Source: Planctomycetaceae bacterium (GTDB lineage: Bacteria > Planctomycetota > Planctomycetia > Planctomycetales > Planctomycetaceae). Taken from it: a DNA stretch of 64,000 bases. The notes beneath the pieces are model-generated. The model worked only from the letters and a program-made list of their open reading frames with translations, had not been told where the DNA came from and ran no database searches. How positions within the stretch are numbered: the stretch's first letter is position 1; each line of letters begins with the position of its first letter. Below are positions 63,197 to 64,000 of this stretch, piece after piece. The translations under genes and the position numbers were made by a program. The stretch spans positions 1 through 64,000 of the forward strand of contig JAWKUA010000015.1 in assembly GCA_041398785.1 (NCBI GenBank), read 5' to 3'.

Positions 63197-64000
63197 ATGA
63201 ACGCCATGCTCAGTTCTCAATCAGACGCCGCACGATTCGCTCCTGCGTCGCGAAGCTCCTGGACGACGGTTTCGGCCTGGTTCGCGGGGCTGGCGTGTCT
63301 TCAGGGCATGCTGCTGACCGGATGCGCGATGCCGGGATCAATGCAGGCTTCGAGTGACCACGTCTATTCAGCACAGTCTCCCGGCGGGATGAACGAACAC
63401 GTCGGCGCTGTTGCCTGGCCGGATGAAGAATTCTCCGCGTCACCGGCGGCCGCCTCAGTACCGGTCAGCCGCGCGGACTATGGTGATGGCATTACTCAGC
63501 ACCGTGACGCGTCAGAAGCTGGTGTTCAACAGGTTGTCGGTCGTGAAACCGAGCCCGAACCTGCTGACATCAACAGCATTGTCGATCCCAAAGTCATGCG
63601 CGTGTCCTATGAAACCGGTGCCGCGTTGAACGGTCGTGTCGCGACGACGCATCCGCTGGCCACATTTGCCGAGGCGGAACCGCGAGTCTGCGATCCCGCT
63701 CAGTCCGAGTACGGCATCCCCGCGGAAACCGTGGGAGCCGCGCTGGTCGACACGTATCCGGAAGAATACATCTTTGACGGCGGCGACCGAGGCGAACCGG
63801 TTCACTATTACGGCGGTTCGATGAAAGGTCTGGAGACCGAAGACACGGTCGTGGAATACAGGAATCACGACGGCCGGAATCAGGTGCGCCCGTCCAATCG
63901 AGTTGCAGTTTATGCTCCGCGGTTCGGTTCGGTGCGCGCTGTTTCCGGTCCGCATAACGACATCAAGGTCGACAAGGTTGTGGGAGCCGTCGAGGTGTCA
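63197..64000 (+). CDS. probable DUF11-type planctomycete envelope lipoprotein (cut by window end)
   Basis: The frame opens at ATG 63197 and stays open to the last base, giving at least 268 residues. A long signal region (WFAGLACLQGMLLTGC) ends in a lipobox. The later segment PEEYIFDGGDRGEPVHYYGG, then MKGLETEDTVVEYRN, then VRPSNRVAVYAPRFGSVRAV, resembles the conserved region that precedes DUF11 repeats in large planctomycete surface proteins. The DUF11 repeats themselves would lie beyond the window. Its spacing (34 bp after paralogue 2) suggests one operon. Confidence 0.75.
   Translation, partial: MNAMLSSQSDAARFAPASRSSWTTVSAWFAGLACLQGMLLTGCAMPGSMQASSDHVYSAQSPGGMNEHVGAVAWPDEEFSASPAAASVPVSRADYGDGITQHRDASEAGVQQVVGRETEPEPADINSIVDPKVMRVSYETGAALNGRVATTHPLATFAEAEPRVCDPAQSEYGIPAETVGAALVDTYPEEYIFDGGDRGEPVHYYGGSMKGLETEDTVVEYRNHDGRNQVRPSNRVAVYAPRFGSVRAVSGPHNDIKVDKVVGAVEVS

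Overview
The window looks like chromosomal DNA of a member of the Planctomycetota, probably from a draft or metagenome assembly. The evidence is a DUF1559 prepilin-like protein, a tandem carboxymuconolactone-decarboxylase (CMD) protein, a CRTAC1 (FG-GAP plus ASPIC/UnbV) protein beside a multihaem cytochrome with TPRs, an alpha-toroid protein carrying a haem motif, and envelope proteins ending in what looks like the N-terminus of a planctomycete DUF11 protein. This assignment rests on family recognition, not on a search.

Layout. 0-5 kb is a decayed accessory zone: a ParD-like antitoxin with an amber codon at codon 4, a 35-bp-period palindromic repeat, a MobF (TrwC/TraI-type) relaxase with a small partner gene, an inverted repeat next to the relaxase start, and a degenerate 3' end of a second katG. 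5-12 kb is a tripartite RND efflux operon whose permease is broken by two compensating frameshifts. 12-18 kb carries a dihaem-cytochrome/catalase-like fusion, a PepSY membrane protein and an alpha-toroid protein with a CxxCH motif. 19-30 kb is a plus-strand run: DUF1559 protein, lipoprotein, tandem CMD/AhpD-like protein, EF-hand plus iodothyronine-deiodinase-like protein, pentahaem cytochrome with TPRs, CRTAC1 protein and a vanadium-haloperoxidase/PAP2 protein. Together these suggest an exported peroxide, halogen or electron-transfer module. In the CMD gene an in-frame TGA stands where the second Cys of a CxxC motif is expected, followed at bacterial-SECIS distance by a small GG-loop hairpin. 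This is the most interesting signal in the window. It is weakened by four frameshifts in the same gene.

30-56 kb is an ion-homeostasis, energy and stress block. It holds a cardiolipin synthase-like enzyme (minus), Kup, a ClC transporter and a methyltransferase (plus), then a 13-gene minus-strand run: two helical exported paralogues, a DUF1269-like protein, a SpoIIAA-like protein, a HEAT protein, PckA, GpmA, KatG, PPK2, a P-type H+-ATPase, GlgX, DUF2254 and a TPR lipoprotein. A histidine kinase and NtrC-type regulator pair is divergent from this run. 56-64 kb holds a SMI1/KNR4 protein, tRNA-Leu(GAG), a von Willebrand A protein, a LolA-like protein and three plus-strand envelope genes, the last cut by the window end.

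Disruptions (frameshifts and in-frame stops) are concentrated at 0-0.5, 4.4-4.6, 6.5-7.5 and 20.0-23.8 kb. The long genes elsewhere are intact. Whether these are real decay or local sequence error cannot be decided from the sequence alone.
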